NCBI RefSeq assembly: GCF_900114355.1
Contig: NZ_FOSS01000006.1
Span: 62,001-126,000 of the forward strand
DNA length: 64,000 nucleotides
Reading direction: 5' to 3'
DNA from: Lysobacter sp. cf310
GTDB lineage: Bacteria; Pseudomonadota; Gammaproteobacteria; Xanthomonadales; Xanthomonadaceae
This document shows positions 17,609 through 26,545 of this stretch, piece after piece (position 1 is the first letter of the stretch; the number at the start of each line of letters is the position of its first letter). Below the pieces are notes generated by a model that worked only from the letters and a program-made list of their open reading frames with translations, was not told the DNA's origin and ran no database searches. The position numbers were made by a program, and so were the translations under genes.

Positions 17609-20077
17609 ATGGGAATGCGTCGAAACAGGAAGTGGCTCGCGGCGACGACCGCGGTCGTGATGGTGGCCGCGTTCGCGGCCCCGGTTTTCCATAACGTCAT
17701 TCAGTCGGCGCTGGCGCGCGCGGCGAGCATGCGCGTGCTGCCGCAAGCGGCGCCCGGCGATCCGGCCGAGCCGATCGAGGTGCGCGGCTCGCAGCCCAAG
17801 CGCCCACCGGTCAGCCTGACCATCGCGGGCGAGATCAGCGGCCTGGCGCCGGGCGCGGCTCCGGATTCGATCCTGGTCCGGGTCGGCAACCGCAGCTTCT
17901 CCGGCCAGATTCAGGGCGGCGGCTATGTGGCCACCATCGACGCCCTGGACCCCGCCGAGATGGTCGACGTCCAAGTGCTGTCGCAGCGCGTGCGTTATCG
18001 CAGCGTGGTCGGCAGCTTCGGCAAGCTGATCGCGCATACCGGCGGCGACCGCCGCGTCGACGCCGTCGAGCTGCCGACGCTGCGGGTATCGCCTTGGAGC
18101 AGCGCGCTGGCGTTTCTGGTGAGCAAGGTGCTGGACGGCCGCGACGCGGCGAGCGACCGCGAGTTCGAGCAGGCCAGCCGCAGTCTGCTCGGAGACGACC
18201 TGTTCGGCGCGCGCTCCCTGCTCGAGGGCGTGTCCTCCGGTACGGTCGCCCTTCCGAACGGTTACGCCGATGGTCAGCAATTGCTGGAGAACGAAGCGGC
18301 CTACAGCGCCTGGCTCAACAGCGACAAGCTCAAGCCCGAGGCCGTGTTCGCCCAGGCGGACTATGCGCCCCTGGCGTTCTTGTCGCAGTTGCCGCCGCAG
18401 ACGCTGATGATGGCGCCGATCCAGCGCGACAACTTTCCGGTGTTCTCCAATGCCCCCCAGTTGCTGCTGAGCAACACCGACGGCAGCTACAGCCTGTACG
18501 AAGGCGATTCCGAGGAAGCCCGCCCTACGTACACTGCCCAGCTGGCGGCTTCCGGCGACGTACTGTTGCTGCCGCGTACGCCGCGCGTATACGAACGCTA
18601 CGAAGGCGTGACGCGCATGCGCCTGAGCTTGGACCGCATCGTCCTGCGGCGCCTGTTCGACGGCGAGCATTACGACCTGTGGGCGACCCGACAGGAGTGG
18701 ACCAAGACCGCCGTCGATCAGCCGGCGCTTCCGCCGCAACCCTACTGGTCGATGCGGCTATGGTCGGTCTCCGATCTGCAGGAGGTCGCGCGAGCCGGGT
18801 CTTGGATATCGGCGCCTACCCGGCGCGCTTTGCCGTGGCCTTGCACGCAGCGCACGAGCCAGATGAGCAGCGGCCTGCGCTTGGAAAACTGCGATTTCGT
18901 CCAGCACCGCTTCGATGCGGGCGGCGGCGGCCTGACCGAGGACCACGGCTTCAAAGTCGGCGCCGACATGCAACCGCAGGCGGCGGAGGCAGGCGTCGCG
19001 TTCGCATGGTACGTGGAGGGCCGCGCGCTGGTGGTGGACACGCCGCTGGCCACGCTGCGCTACTGGAGCGTCGACGGCGACGATGCCGTCGATACGGTGG
19101 TCTACATCGCCAACGGCAAGGGCGCCAACGCCGCGCAGACCTGGAGTGGCGTGAGCGGTTCACTAGCGGTGGATAGCCTGCAGTTCGAGGTCGCGCAGGC
19201 CCAAGGCGTCTGGACCCTGGCCTCGGCCGCCACCTTGGCGACGGCGTACCCGAACCCGCATTACACACTGGAAATCCAGCGCGATGCCGGCGGTGTCGGC
19301 GAGCAGCGCCAAGACGGCTATGGGCTGGGGCCGCGTGCCGTGCCCAACAAGTGGGACATGGTGCAAGGACGCGTCTACGACGTCCTCACCACTGCCGAAT
19401 TCGGTCCGGGCCAGGGTAGGCGCAACGTGCACGATTGCGTCAGCGCGTTCGCGGCCGGGGCGCTGACCTGCGCGCCCGCCCGCATCCGCACATTCCGTCC
19501 GCTGCACCGAGTCGGCGACGGCCTGTACGGGATCGAGGAACTGCACATGCAGTTCGAGCAGAAGCCACCGGGTTACGCCGGCGTCTATGATGTGGTCTCC
19601 AGCGCCCGGCCGAACTTCCAGCGTTGCCTGGCCGGCGCCTGCCTGACCCCGCCGGCGCTGCGGCTGCCCGCGGCCCCGGCCCTACGCCTCCCCGCGAGCC
19701 CGGGCGTGGTTGAATCGCGGCCTGTCACCCCCATCCTTGCTGTCGTCCGTCCCGGAAAAACCCGAACCGCAATGCCTATCTACGCCTTCCAGTGCAGCGC
19801 CTGCGGGCACAGCTTCGACCGTCTGCAGAAGCTGTCCGACGCCGATCCCAGCGTATGCCCGTCCTGCGGGGCGGAAGCCGTGGGCCGTCAGCTCACCGCG
19901 CCGCAGTTCCGCCTGGCCGGCGGCGGCTGGTACGAGACCGACTTCAAGAAGGACGGCGACAAGAAGCGCAATCTGGTCGACGGCGGCAGCGGCGCGCCCA
20001 AGCCGGCCGAAACCAAGGCCGAGCCGGCCAAGAGCGAGCCCAAGCCGGCCGCCAAGCCGGCCGCGTCCTCGGAGTGA
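17609..20077 (+). CDS. Secreted or anchored protein of unknown function, in one open frame with FmdB
   Basis: One uninterrupted frame of 822 codons. The first part begins with a signal-anchor (basic MGMRRNRKW, then hydrophobic residues 10-35). It continues as a large extracytoplasmic region with no family I recognise, with cysteines at CDFVQHRF, NVHDCVSAF, LTCAPAR and CLAGACL. From codon 722 the frame is a complete FmdB zinc ribbon (listed separately at 19772-20077). No stop codon separates them, although the proline-rich stretch before FmdB reads like the end of a protein. Either the two are fused, or FmdB is mainly made from its own ATG, or a frameshift hides the natural stop. A second ATG at 17615 is equally possible as the start. 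Confidence 0.6.
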   Translation: MGMRRNRKWLAATTAVVMVAAFAAPVFHNVIQSALARAASMRVLPQAAPGDPAEPIEVRGSQPKRPPVSLTIAGEISGLAPGAAPDSILVRVGNRSFSGQIQGGGYVATIDALDPAEMVDVQVLSQRVRYRSVVGSFGKLIAHTGGDRRVDAVELPTLRVSPWSSALAFLVSKVLDGRDAASDREFEQASRSLLGDDLFGARSLLEGVSSGTVALPNGYADGQQLLENEAAYSAWLNSDKLKPEAVFAQADYAPLAFLSQLPPQTLMMAPIQRDNFPVFSNAPQLLLSNTDGSYSLYEGDSEEARPTYTAQLAASGDVLLLPRTPRVYERYEGVTRMRLSLDRIVLRRLFDGEHYDLWATRQEWTKTAVDQPALPPQPYWSMRLWSVSDLQEVARAGSWISAPTRRALPWPCTQRTSQMSSGLRLENCDFVQHRFDAGGGGLTEDHGFKVGADMQPQAAEAGVAFAWYVEGRALVVDTPLATLRYWSVDGDDAVDTVVYIANGKGANAAQTWSGVSGSLAVDSLQFEVAQAQGVWTLASAATLATAYPNPHYTLEIQRDAGGVGEQRQDGYGLGPRAVPNKWDMVQGRVYDVLTTAEFGPGQGRRNVHDCVSAFAAGALTCAPARIRTFRPLHRVGDGLYGIEELHMQFEQKPPGYAGVYDVVSSARPNFQRCLAGACLTPPALRLPAAPALRLPASPGVVESRPVTPILAVVRPGKTRTAMPIYAFQCSACGHSFDRLQKLSDADPSVCPSCGAEAVGRQLTAPQFRLAGGGWYETDFKKDGDKKRNLVDGGSGAPKPAETKAEPAKSEPKPAAKPAASSE
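19772..20077 (+). CDS. FmdB-family zinc-ribbon protein
   Basis: 101 residues from an internal ATG. Opens MPIYAFQCSACGHSFDRLQK, the standard start of this family, with a zinc ribbon of Cys8, Cys11, Cys29 and Cys32, then GGGWYETDF. The C-terminal tail is rich in Lys, Pro, Ala and Glu. FmdB proteins are small putative regulators normally encoded next to aspS in these bacteria; here aspS follows after the intervening antisense DUF3011 gene. It lies in frame at the end of the 17609 frame. There is no clear ribosome site before this ATG. Confidence 0.75.
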   Translation: MPIYAFQCSACGHSFDRLQKLSDADPSVCPSCGAEAVGRQLTAPQFRLAGGGWYETDFKKDGDKKRNLVDGGSGAPKPAETKAEPAKSEPKPAAKPAASSE

Positions 20078-20084
20078 GCCCCAG

Positions 20085-20104
20085 GCCCCGGAGCGATCCG
20101 GGGC
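20085..20104 (+). terminator. GC-rich hairpin after fmdB
   Basis: GCCCCGGA/TCCGGGGC with a GCGA tetraloop, seven bases after the fmdB stop. There is no T-tract after it, so it may be a stabilising 3' hairpin rather than an intrinsic terminator. Confidence 0.5.
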
Positions 20105-20145
20105 GGTCGCCGCGAGGGCCGGTGCCTATGAGGCGCGCGCCGGGA

Positions 20146-20179
20146 AGCGGCAAAAGCGACGGGCGCCGTTGCGGCGCCC
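20146..20179 (-). terminator. Probable terminator of the DUF3011 gene
   Basis: Read on the minus strand, GGGCGCC/GGCGCCC with a five-base loop (20161-20179) lies 13 bases after the stop at 20192 and is followed by GTCGCTTTTGCC, a short T run. Confidence 0.5.
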
Positions 20180-20191
20180 GCCATGGGCCTA

Positions 20192-21106
20192 TCAGTTACC
20201 GAATTCGCCGCGGCAGCCGCGGCTGACCCAGATCGCCGTGCGCGAGCTGATGCCCCAGGTATTGCCCTGGATGCAGGGCTGCTTGGAGATCTGCCGCAGC
20301 AGGCGCGGCACGCCGTAGCCGGGCGGCCAGGCGCAGGTGGTGGTGCGGTTGTCGACGCTGGAGCAGGTCACCCGGCGCGCGCCGGGTTGCGGCGGCTGGA
20401 TCTGGGCGCCGGCCACGAAGTCGGCGCGGCAGCCCTGGGTGACCCAGACCTGGCCGTTCTGCGACTGCCAGGTGCGGCCCTCGATGCAGGCCGAGCTGGA
20501 CAGCTGGCGCGACAGCCGGGTCTGCCCGTACCAGGGCACCGAGCAGGTGCGCGGGCGGTTGTCGGTGCTCTCGCAGCGCACGGTCTGGCCGACCGGCGGC
20601 ACCGGCGGGCTCAGGCCGGGGCCGAACTCGCCGCGGCAGCCGCCGCTGACGTAGATGTTGCCGTCGCGCGACTGCCAGGTGCTGCCCTCGGTGCAGGGCG
20701 TCTTGGACAGCTGCCGCAGCAGGCGCGAATAACCGGGCCAGCTGGTGCGGCAGGTGCGCGGACGGCCGTCGCTGCTCTCGCAGCGGATCGTGCCGCCAGG
20801 CTGGGGGCCGATCCCGCCGCCGTCGCCGGTCAGGGACTGCGAGATGTCGGTCTTGATCCGGCTGAAGGTCCAGTTGGAGCGGTTGATCTGATCGATATAG
20901 AAGCGCAGCTGGTCGTCCGGAATGCGCCGGCCGTTGGACTGTTCGGAGTACTCCAGGCTGATCACCCGGACCTGGTCGTTGTAGGACAGGTTGCGCAGGT
21001 TTTCGGGCGCGTAGGCCCGCACCTGGGGCTGGGCCAGGACCTGGACGGGAGCGGCCAGGGCCGCCAGACACAACGCCAGCGACAACGGTTTGAGCAGTTT
21101 CAGCAT
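20192..21106 (-). CDS. Secreted protein with three DUF3011 repeats
   Basis: 304 residues. A signal peptide (residues 1-25, cut after VLA) and an N-terminal region of about 80 residues are followed by three tandem copies of about 60 residues (roughly 107-162, 174-230, 243-302). Each has the pattern CxSxDxRxRTC...RLxRQLSxxxCxxGxTW...WVxxGCRxEF, which is DUF3011, often found in xanthomonad secreted proteins. Paired cysteines suggest one or two disulfides per repeat. Function unknown. It is encoded antisense between fmdB and aspS, splitting a pair that is normally adjacent. Confidence 0.85.
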   Translation of the reverse strand: MLKLLKPLSLALCLAALAAPVQVLAQPQVRAYAPENLRNLSYNDQVRVISLEYSEQSNGRRIPDDQLRFYIDQINRSNWTFSRIKTDISQSLTGDGGGIGPQPGGTIRCESSDGRPRTCRTSWPGYSRLLRQLSKTPCTEGSTWQSRDGNIYVSGGCRGEFGPGLSPPVPPVGQTVRCESTDNRPRTCSVPWYGQTRLSRQLSSSACIEGRTWQSQNGQVWVTQGCRADFVAGAQIQPPQPGARRVTCSSVDNRTTTCAWPPGYGVPRLLRQISKQPCIQGNTWGISSRTAIWVSRGCRGEFGN

Positions 21107-21358
21107 GGCCTATCCCCTAGCCGGATGGAGCACGCGGCGGACCGGGCCGCGGCCGGTGGTGCGGGTGCGTACGGGACGGCCAGTGGGCGGATTCGATGTG
21201 GACGAAATCCAGCCGTGGGCGCCGCTGCGGGACAAGTAACCGGCTGGAGCCGTTAAGATAGCGTGTTCCTGGCCCAGGCCCGGACGCGCGCCGGCTCCGC
21301 CCGGCGCCCCCCACCGTGCCGGCCCCGCGCCGGCCGCCGTTTCGATCCCGGAGTTTCC

Positions 21359-23125
21359 ATGCGTACCCACTTCTGCGGCCTCGTCGACGAGGCGCTGATC
21401 GGCCAGACCGTCACCTTGTGCGGCTGGGTCAACACCAACCGCGTCCAAAGCCACGTGGTGTTCACCGATTTGCGCGATCACGAGGGCGTGGTCCAGATCG
21501 TGGTCGATTCCGACATGGTCGAGCTGTTCAAGATCGCCAGCGACCTGAGCGTGGAGAGCTGCGTGCGCGTGACCGGCACGGTGCGCGCGCGCCAGGCCGC
21601 CAACGACAAGATCCGCAGCGGCAAGGTCGAGATCCTGGCCGCGACCATCGAGGTGCTGAACAAGGCCGAGCCGCTGCCGTTCCATGCCCACGAGAACGCC
21701 GGCGAGGAAACCCGCCTGACCTATCGTTACCTGGACCTGCGCCGTCCCGAGATGCAGAAGATGATGCGCACGCGCATCCGCCTGGTGCAGTCGCTGCGCC
21801 GCTGGCTGGACGCGCGCGGCTTCCAGGACATCGAAACCCCGATCCTGACCAAGGCCACGCCCGAGGGCGCGCGCGACTTCCTGGTGCCGGCGCGCATGCA
21901 CCCGGGCGAGTTCTATGCCCTGCCGCAGTCGCCGCAGCTGTTCAAGCAGATCCTGATGGTGGCCGGCTTCGACCGCTACTACCAGATCGCGCGCTGCTTC
22001 CGCGACGAAGCCCTGCGCGCCGATCGCCAGCTCGAATTCACCCAGCTCGACATGGAGTTCGCCTGGGTCTCCGAGCGCGACGTGCAGGACACCGTCGAGG
22101 ACATGATCCGGGTGGTGTTCAAGGAATCCATCGACGTCGAGCTCGACGCCCAGTTCCCGCGCATGACCTACGCCGAGGCGATGCGCCGCTACGGTTCGGA
22201 CAAGCCGGACCTGCGCATCGAGTTGGAGTTCGTCGACATCGCCGAGCTGGTCAAGAACTGCGAGTTCAAGGTCTTCACCGACTGGGCCAACCACGCCGAC
22301 GGCCGCGTGATCGCGCTGCGCGCGCCGGGCGCCGCGGGCTGGTCGCGCAAGCAGATCGACGACGCCGGCGCGCACGCCGCCAAGCATGGCGCCAAGGGCC
22401 TGGCCTGGATGAAGGTCGAGGACCTGTCCAAGGGCCGCGAGGGCATCAACTCGCCCATCGCCAAGTTCTTCGACGACGCCACCCTGGCCCGAATCGTCGA
22501 AGCCAGCGGCGCCCAGAGCGGCGACGCGATCTTCTTCGGCGCGGCCGACTACAAGACCGCCAGCGACTTCATGGGCGCGCTGCGCCTGAAGCTGGGCAAG
22601 GACCTGGGCCTGGTCGGCGCGGGCTGGAAGCCGCTGTGGGTCACCGACTTCCCGATGTTCGAGTGGGACGAGGAGGCGCAGCGCTACGTCGCCCTGCATC
22701 ACCCCTTCACCGCGCCGGCGGTGGACGACATCGCCGACCTGCGCGCCAACGCCAAGACCGCGGTGTCGCGCGGCTACGACATGGTGCTCAACGGCAACGA
22801 GATCGGCGGCGGTTCGATCCGCATCCACCGTCCGCAGATGCAGTCGGCGGTGTTCGATCTGCTCGGCATCGGCGCGGAAGAGGCCGAAGCCAAGTTCGGC
22901 TTCCTACTCGACGCGCTCAAGTACGGCGCGCCGCCGCACGGCGGCATCGCCTTCGGCATCGACCGCATCGCCGCGCTGATGGCCGGCACCGAGTCGATCC
23001 GCGACGTGATCGCGTTCCCCAAGACCACCACCGCGCAATGCCTGATGACCGGCGCGCCGTCGCCGATTCCGGACGCGCAGCTGGCCGAAGTGCACGTGAT
23101 GGTGCGTCCGAAGGATCCGGCCTAA
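21359..23125 (+). CDS. aspS: Aspartyl-tRNA synthetase
   Basis: 588 residues, class II synthetase. N-terminal OB-fold anticodon-binding domain ([21 protein letters not shown]), then the catalytic core with [39 protein letters not shown] (motif 2) and [15 protein letters not shown] (motif 3). The insertion domain around residues 290-420 is the bacterial GAD type. The ATG at 21359 has a GGAG site seven to ten bases upstream; the frame is open 96 bases further but the added residues are not family-like. A TAAGAT hexamer at about 21254 may be its promoter. Confidence 0.97.
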   Translation: MRTHFCGLVDEALIGQTVTLCGWVNTNRVQSHVVFTDLRDHEGVVQIVVDSDMVELFKIASDLSVESCVRVTGTVRARQAANDKIRSGKVEILAATIEVLNKAEPLPFHAHENAGEETRLTYRYLDLRRPEMQKMMRTRIRLVQSLRRWLDARGFQDIETPILTKATPEGARDFLVPARMHPGEFYALPQSPQLFKQILMVAGFDRYYQIARCFRDEALRADRQLEFTQLDMEFAWVSERDVQDTVEDMIRVVFKESIDVELDAQFPRMTYAEAMRRYGSDKPDLRIELEFVDIAELVKNCEFKVFTDWANHADGRVIALRAPGAAGWSRKQIDDAGAHAAKHGAKGLAWMKVEDLSKGREGINSPIAKFFDDATLARIVEASGAQSGDAIFFGAADYKTASDFMGALRLKLGKDLGLVGAGWKPLWVTDFPMFEWDEEAQRYVALHHPFTAPAVDDIADLRANAKTAVSRGYDMVLNGNEIGGGSIRIHRPQMQSAVFDLLGIGAEEAEAKFGFLLDALKYGAPPHGGIAFGIDRIAALMAGTESIRDVIAFPKTTTAQCLMTGAPSPIPDAQLAEVHVMVRPKDPA

Positions 23126-23144
23126 AGCCGTGCACGGCCTTGGG

Positions 23145-23282
23145 GTAGGAGCGGCGTAAGCCGCGACCGCGCCCCATCGGCCGTCGGCGCCGCGACCACC
23201 GCGCCGGCGGCTGCGGCTTCGTGCCGCGATCGTTTTGGGCCGGTGTATGCGATTGCGCGGTCGCGGCTCACGCCGCTCCTAC
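23145..23282. repeat. Inverted pair of GTAG-type REP elements (BIME)
   Basis: GTAGGAGCGGCGTAAGCCGC... at 23145-23171 and its reverse complement at 23256-23282. Each is itself a short imperfect palindrome around GCGGC/GCCGC, and the pair can fold into a long cruciform. It sits between aspS and the GNAT gene, with the second arm ending 16 bases before the GNAT ATG. Confidence 0.85.
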
Positions 23283-23297
23283 ATAAGGCAGACAGCC

Positions 23298-23825
23298 ATG
23301 AGCGACGACTACCGTATCCGCCGCGCCACCCCCGACGACGCGGCGCTGCTGGCCGACCTGGCCGCGCGCACCTTCATCGAGACCTTCGGCCATCTGTATC
23401 CGCCGCAGGATCTGCGCCGCTTCATCGACGAGGCCTACTCGGTCGAGGCGCAGGCGCGCACCTTGGGCGATGCGGACTACGCGGTGTGGTTGCTGGAGCG
23501 CGACGGCGTCGCGGTCGGCCACGCCCTGGCCGGCCCCTGCGGCCTGCCGCATGCCGAGGTCGCGGCCGGCGACGGCGAGCTCAAGCGCCTGTACGTGCTG
23601 CGCGAGGCCCAGAACGGCGGGCAGGGCGGGCGTTTGTTCCAGACCGTGCTGGATTGGTTGCTGCGCGACGGCCCGCGCACCTTGTGGATCGGCGTGTGGT
23701 CGGAGAACCACGGCGCGCAGCGCTTCTACGCGCGTCACGGCTTCGTGCATGTGGGCGACTACGACTTCGTGGTCGGCGACACCCGCGACCACGAATTCAT
23801 TCTGCGGCGCCCGGCGCAGGGCTAA
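23298..23825 (+). CDS. GNAT-family N-acetyltransferase
   Basis: 175 residues. Starts IRRATPDDAALLADLAARTF, the usual first strand and helix of GNAT folds. LYVLREAQNGGQGGRLF is the acetyl-CoA pyrophosphate loop (Q/RxxGxG/A), and ENHGAQRFYARHGFVHVG is motif B. Substrate cannot be told. The start at 23298 has an AAGG site; the REP arm lies immediately upstream, so its transcript begins inside or before the REP pair. Confidence 0.85.
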   Translation: MSDDYRIRRATPDDAALLADLAARTFIETFGHLYPPQDLRRFIDEAYSVEAQARTLGDADYAVWLLERDGVAVGHALAGPCGLPHAEVAAGDGELKRLYVLREAQNGGQGGRLFQTVLDWLLRDGPRTLWIGVWSENHGAQRFYARHGFVHVGDYDFVVGDTRDHEFILRRPAQG

Positions 23826-23853
23826 GCGTCCGGCCGATGCCCGCCTTGCCGGG

Positions 23854-23996
23854 GTAGGAGCGGCGCAAGCCGCGACCGCGAATCCGCGCACGGCGACGAG
23901 CTTTCGATTCCCCGCAGCGACCTGCGATAGCCTGCGCGATGGTCATCGCGCAGGCTATCGAGTCATGGCGGTCGCGGCTTACGCCGCTCCCACCCC
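23854..23996. repeat. Second REP pair with a nested 36-base palindrome
   Basis: REP arm at 23854-23880 (GTAGGAGCGGCGCAAGCC) and its inverse at 23967-23996. Between them, 23925-23960 is a perfect palindrome with 17-base arms (CGATAGCCTGCGCGATG and its complement) and a two-base loop. It lies between the convergent GNAT and DUF4832 genes. Confidence 0.85.
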
Positions 23997-24013
23997 ACAG
24001 CGGTGCGCAAGAC

Positions 24014-25480
24014 TCAGCGCGCCGCCACCACGTCCACCGCACCCAAGCTCAAACGCCCCGCGCTATCGCGGCCCATGTTCTGCGGCGCGATGCCGCGGCG
24101 GCCCGGCCAGCTGTCGGCGAGCGCGAGCTTGAGCGTGTAGCGGCCCGGCGCCAGCGTGGCCGGCACGCTCGCCTGCACGGCCTGGCTGTGCGGGGCGCCC
24201 GGCAGCAGGCCGGTCAGCGGGTAGTCGAGCGCCGACTTCGCGCGCAGCGTGCCGGACGCGTCCAGCCAGTGCAGTTCGGCCTGATAGACCTGATACAGCG
24301 GTGCCACGCCGGTGTTCTCGATGCTCAGCGTGACCGGCAGGGTGGCGCCGGCCACCGTCTGATCGGCCCAGTTCACGCGGCGCACGGTGAACTCGTAGCC
24401 CAGCGCGCGCTTGATGCTGAGCAGCTTGGCGCGGAAGGCCGCGGTGCCCGTGGTCTCGTGCTGCCCGGCCGGGCCCAGCCAGGTGAAGTGGTAGTCGCGG
24501 ACCAGCTTGACGATGTCGGCGGTGCGGTCGGTCCACAGCTTTTTCTGGTCGGCGTAGGGGCTTTCGCCGCCGATCGGATTGAGCCGCCAGTTCTCGCGCG
24601 CGGCCGGCACCTCGTTGCGATAGCCCCATTCCAGGTTCCACCAGCCGGTGTCGTCGCAGCGCTTGAGCTTGGGCGAGTAGGCGTTGCACATGGCGGTGAA
24701 GGACGGGAAGAAATCCTCGCTGAAGCCGAACGCGGCGCCGCCGACGTCGCTGGCGCGCGCGTAGCGGGTGTGCAGCGGCGTCTGCGTGAAGGCGCTGGTA
24801 TAGGCGTCGCGCACCAGCGCGCGCGTGGTCGCGTCGGGCTCGTAGCTGGCGCAGCCGGAGGTGTGCCATTCGCCCCAGAAACCGAGCAGGCCGACGTGGA
24901 CCGCGGTGATGCGCGGGTCGCCGTCGTAGCGGCGCGCGAACGCGCGTACGAACTGCTGCAACTGTTCGCGCATCGCCGGGGTGTTGTAGTCCGGCGCCAC
25001 GCCGGGGCCGTCGCCGCCGCAGCTGGTGTAGACGCGCCCAGGAATGTTCAACGGGGCCTGGCCGAGAAACTTGGGGTAGTCGCGCTCGGGCTGTTCGCTG
25101 TCGTAGTAGTGATGGATGTTGTTGCCGACGCTGTCCGGGTAGTCGGCGACCGGGCGCAGCACGAAGGTGGCGTTGGGGTCCTCGGCCAGGATCGGCGCCA
25201 GGTGGCGTTGTTCGAAGCTGTCCCAGTCGTACTGTTCGTCGGCGGTTTCGACTTCGCGCCAGGGCAGGTAGATCTGGTAGATCGAGGCGCCGTAATAGTT
25301 GTCGGGCAGGCCGCCGTCGGCGCCGACCGTGGTGCCCCAGAGCAGGAAACCGCGGTGCGGGTTGGACAGGTCGTCGTTGCTTTGCGCGGGGGCGATTTCG
25401 CCGGCGTGCGCGGACGACAGGGCGAGCAGGGCGGTCAGCGCGCAGGCCAGGGCGGTGGGTAGTACGGGTCGCAGGTCCAT
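24014..25480 (-). CDS. Secreted DUF4832-type protein, glycoside-hydrolase-like
   Basis: 488 residues with a signal peptide (1-26, ALSSAHA). NPHRGFLLWG followed by IYLPWREVE is typical of the DUF4874/DUF4832 group, which folds like TIM-barrel glycoside hydrolases; LLGFWGEWHTSG would be an active-site strand. The last 120 residues look like a beta-sandwich (LPVTLSIENTGVAPLY). The start at 25480 has a GGAG site; the frame extends to 25600 but those residues are not signal-like. Probably acts on an extracellular polysaccharide; substrate unknown. Confidence 0.7.
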   Translation of the reverse strand: MDLRPVLPTALACALTALLALSSAHAGEIAPAQSNDDLSNPHRGFLLWGTTVGADGGLPDNYYGASIYQIYLPWREVETADEQYDWDSFEQRHLAPILAEDPNATFVLRPVADYPDSVGNNIHHYYDSEQPERDYPKFLGQAPLNIPGRVYTSCGGDGPGVAPDYNTPAMREQLQQFVRAFARRYDGDPRITAVHVGLLGFWGEWHTSGCASYEPDATTRALVRDAYTSAFTQTPLHTRYARASDVGGAAFGFSEDFFPSFTAMCNAYSPKLKRCDDTGWWNLEWGYRNEVPAARENWRLNPIGGESPYADQKKLWTDRTADIVKLVRDYHFTWLGPAGQHETTGTAAFRAKLLSIKRALGYEFTVRRVNWADQTVAGATLPVTLSIENTGVAPLYQVYQAELHWLDASGTLRAKSALDYPLTGLLPGAPHSQAVQASVPATLAPGRYTLKLALADSWPGRRGIAPQNMGRDSAGRLSLGAVDVVAAR

Positions 25481-25653
25481 GTGGACTCCGTGAGTGGGGG
25501 GCGCGGCGATGGTGAGCGCTGCCCGCGGCGCCGGGAGGGGCGCGGCATCACAGTCCCAGGCGTCCCGTGGATGGGACAACCGTTCCGCTAGCCAGGTCAC
25601 GCTTGTTCCACGCGATTCGCGCCGTCGACGCCAGCCATCGCATACGCTTTGGG

Positions 25654-25743
25654 GTAGCAGTGGCGTAAGCCGCGACCGTCATGCTCACGTCCCTGCGCGG
25701 GTCGTCCGCGCGTCGTGGTCGCGACGCGCGCCGCTCCCGCACC
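25654..25743. repeat. Third, more diverged REP pair
   Basis: GTAGCAGTGGCGTAAGCCGC at 25654 and an inverted partner at 25717-25743 (GGTCGCGACGCGCGCCGC). It has more mismatches than the other pairs. It lies between divergent genes 24014-25480 and 25818-26450. Confidence 0.65.
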
Positions 25744-25817
25744 CGACCGGCGCCGCCCGACTTGGTTAGCATCGACGCAGACCCGATATCGTCCGCAAGG
25801 CGAACGACGGAGCGGCG

Positions 25818-26450
25818 ATGGAGCGAGCGACGACGGATACCACGCGCAAGGTGCTGTTGATCCACGGCATCTGGATGCCGGCGCTGTCGATGCGCTGGAT
25901 GGCCGCGCGTCTGGCCGAGGCCGGCTTCGAGCCTGCTCTGCATGCCTATGCCGGCGCCGCCGGCGGTCCGGACGCGGCCCTGCCCGGGCTGGTCGAGCGC
26001 CTGCGTGCCGGCCCCGGCCACGTCCTCGCCCACAGCCTGGGCGGACTGATGACCCTGAGCGCGCTGGCCGCGCAGCCCGAGCTGCCGGTGCGGCGCGTGG
26101 TCTGTCTGGGCTCGCCGTTGTGCGGCAGCGCCGCCGCCGGCGGCCTGGCCCGGCGCGCCTGGACCGCGGCCGCGCTGGGCCGCAGCGCCGATCTGCTGCT
26201 GCGCGGTTGCCCGCCCTGGCGCGGCGGGGCCGAAGTGGCGGTGATCGCCGGCTCCACCCCGCACGGCCTGGGCCGTTACTTCGGCGATCTCGGGCCGGAC
26301 AGCGACGGCACCGTGGCGGTCGCCGAGACCCGCCTGGACGGGCTCAGCGACCACGCCGTGATCCCGGCCAGCCACACCGGCCTGCTGTTCTCGGCCCAGG
26401 CCGCACGGATGGCGGCGGCCTTTTTCCGCCACGGCCGCCTGCGCGCCTGA
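25818..26450 (+). CDS. Alpha/beta-hydrolase, lipase/esterase-like
   Basis: 210 residues. LLIHGIWMP is the oxyanion-strand region; the nucleophile is expected at Ser73 in LAHSLGG, a GxSxG variant with alanine first; Asp in DSDGTV and His in SHTGLL complete a likely triad. The closest character is lipase/PGAP1-like esterases rather than dienelactone hydrolases. GGAG site before the ATG. Cytoplasmic, as no signal peptide is seen. Substrate unknown. Confidence 0.8.
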   Translation: MERATTDTTRKVLLIHGIWMPALSMRWMAARLAEAGFEPALHAYAGAAGGPDAALPGLVERLRAGPGHVLAHSLGGLMTLSALAAQPELPVRRVVCLGSPLCGSAAAGGLARRAWTAAALGRSADLLLRGCPPWRGGAEVAVIAGSTPHGLGRYFGDLGPDSDGTVAVAETRLDGLSDHAVIPASHTGLLFSAQAARMAAAFFRHGRLRA

Positions 26451-26505
26451 GACCCGGCCGGCCCGGCTCGGGCGGGGCGAACCCGGTGGGCGCGCACTTA
26501 TCGAG

Positions 26506-26511
26506 TAAAAT
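26506..26511 (+). promoter_or_regulatory. Candidate -10 box for yebC-ruvC-ruvA
   Basis: TAAAAT about 35 bases before the yebC start, in an AT-richer patch than its surroundings. No clear -35. Inferred only from match and position. Confidence 0.35.
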
Positions 26512-26545
26512 CGCCGGCTTGTTCACAGATTGAGCCGGTAACGCC

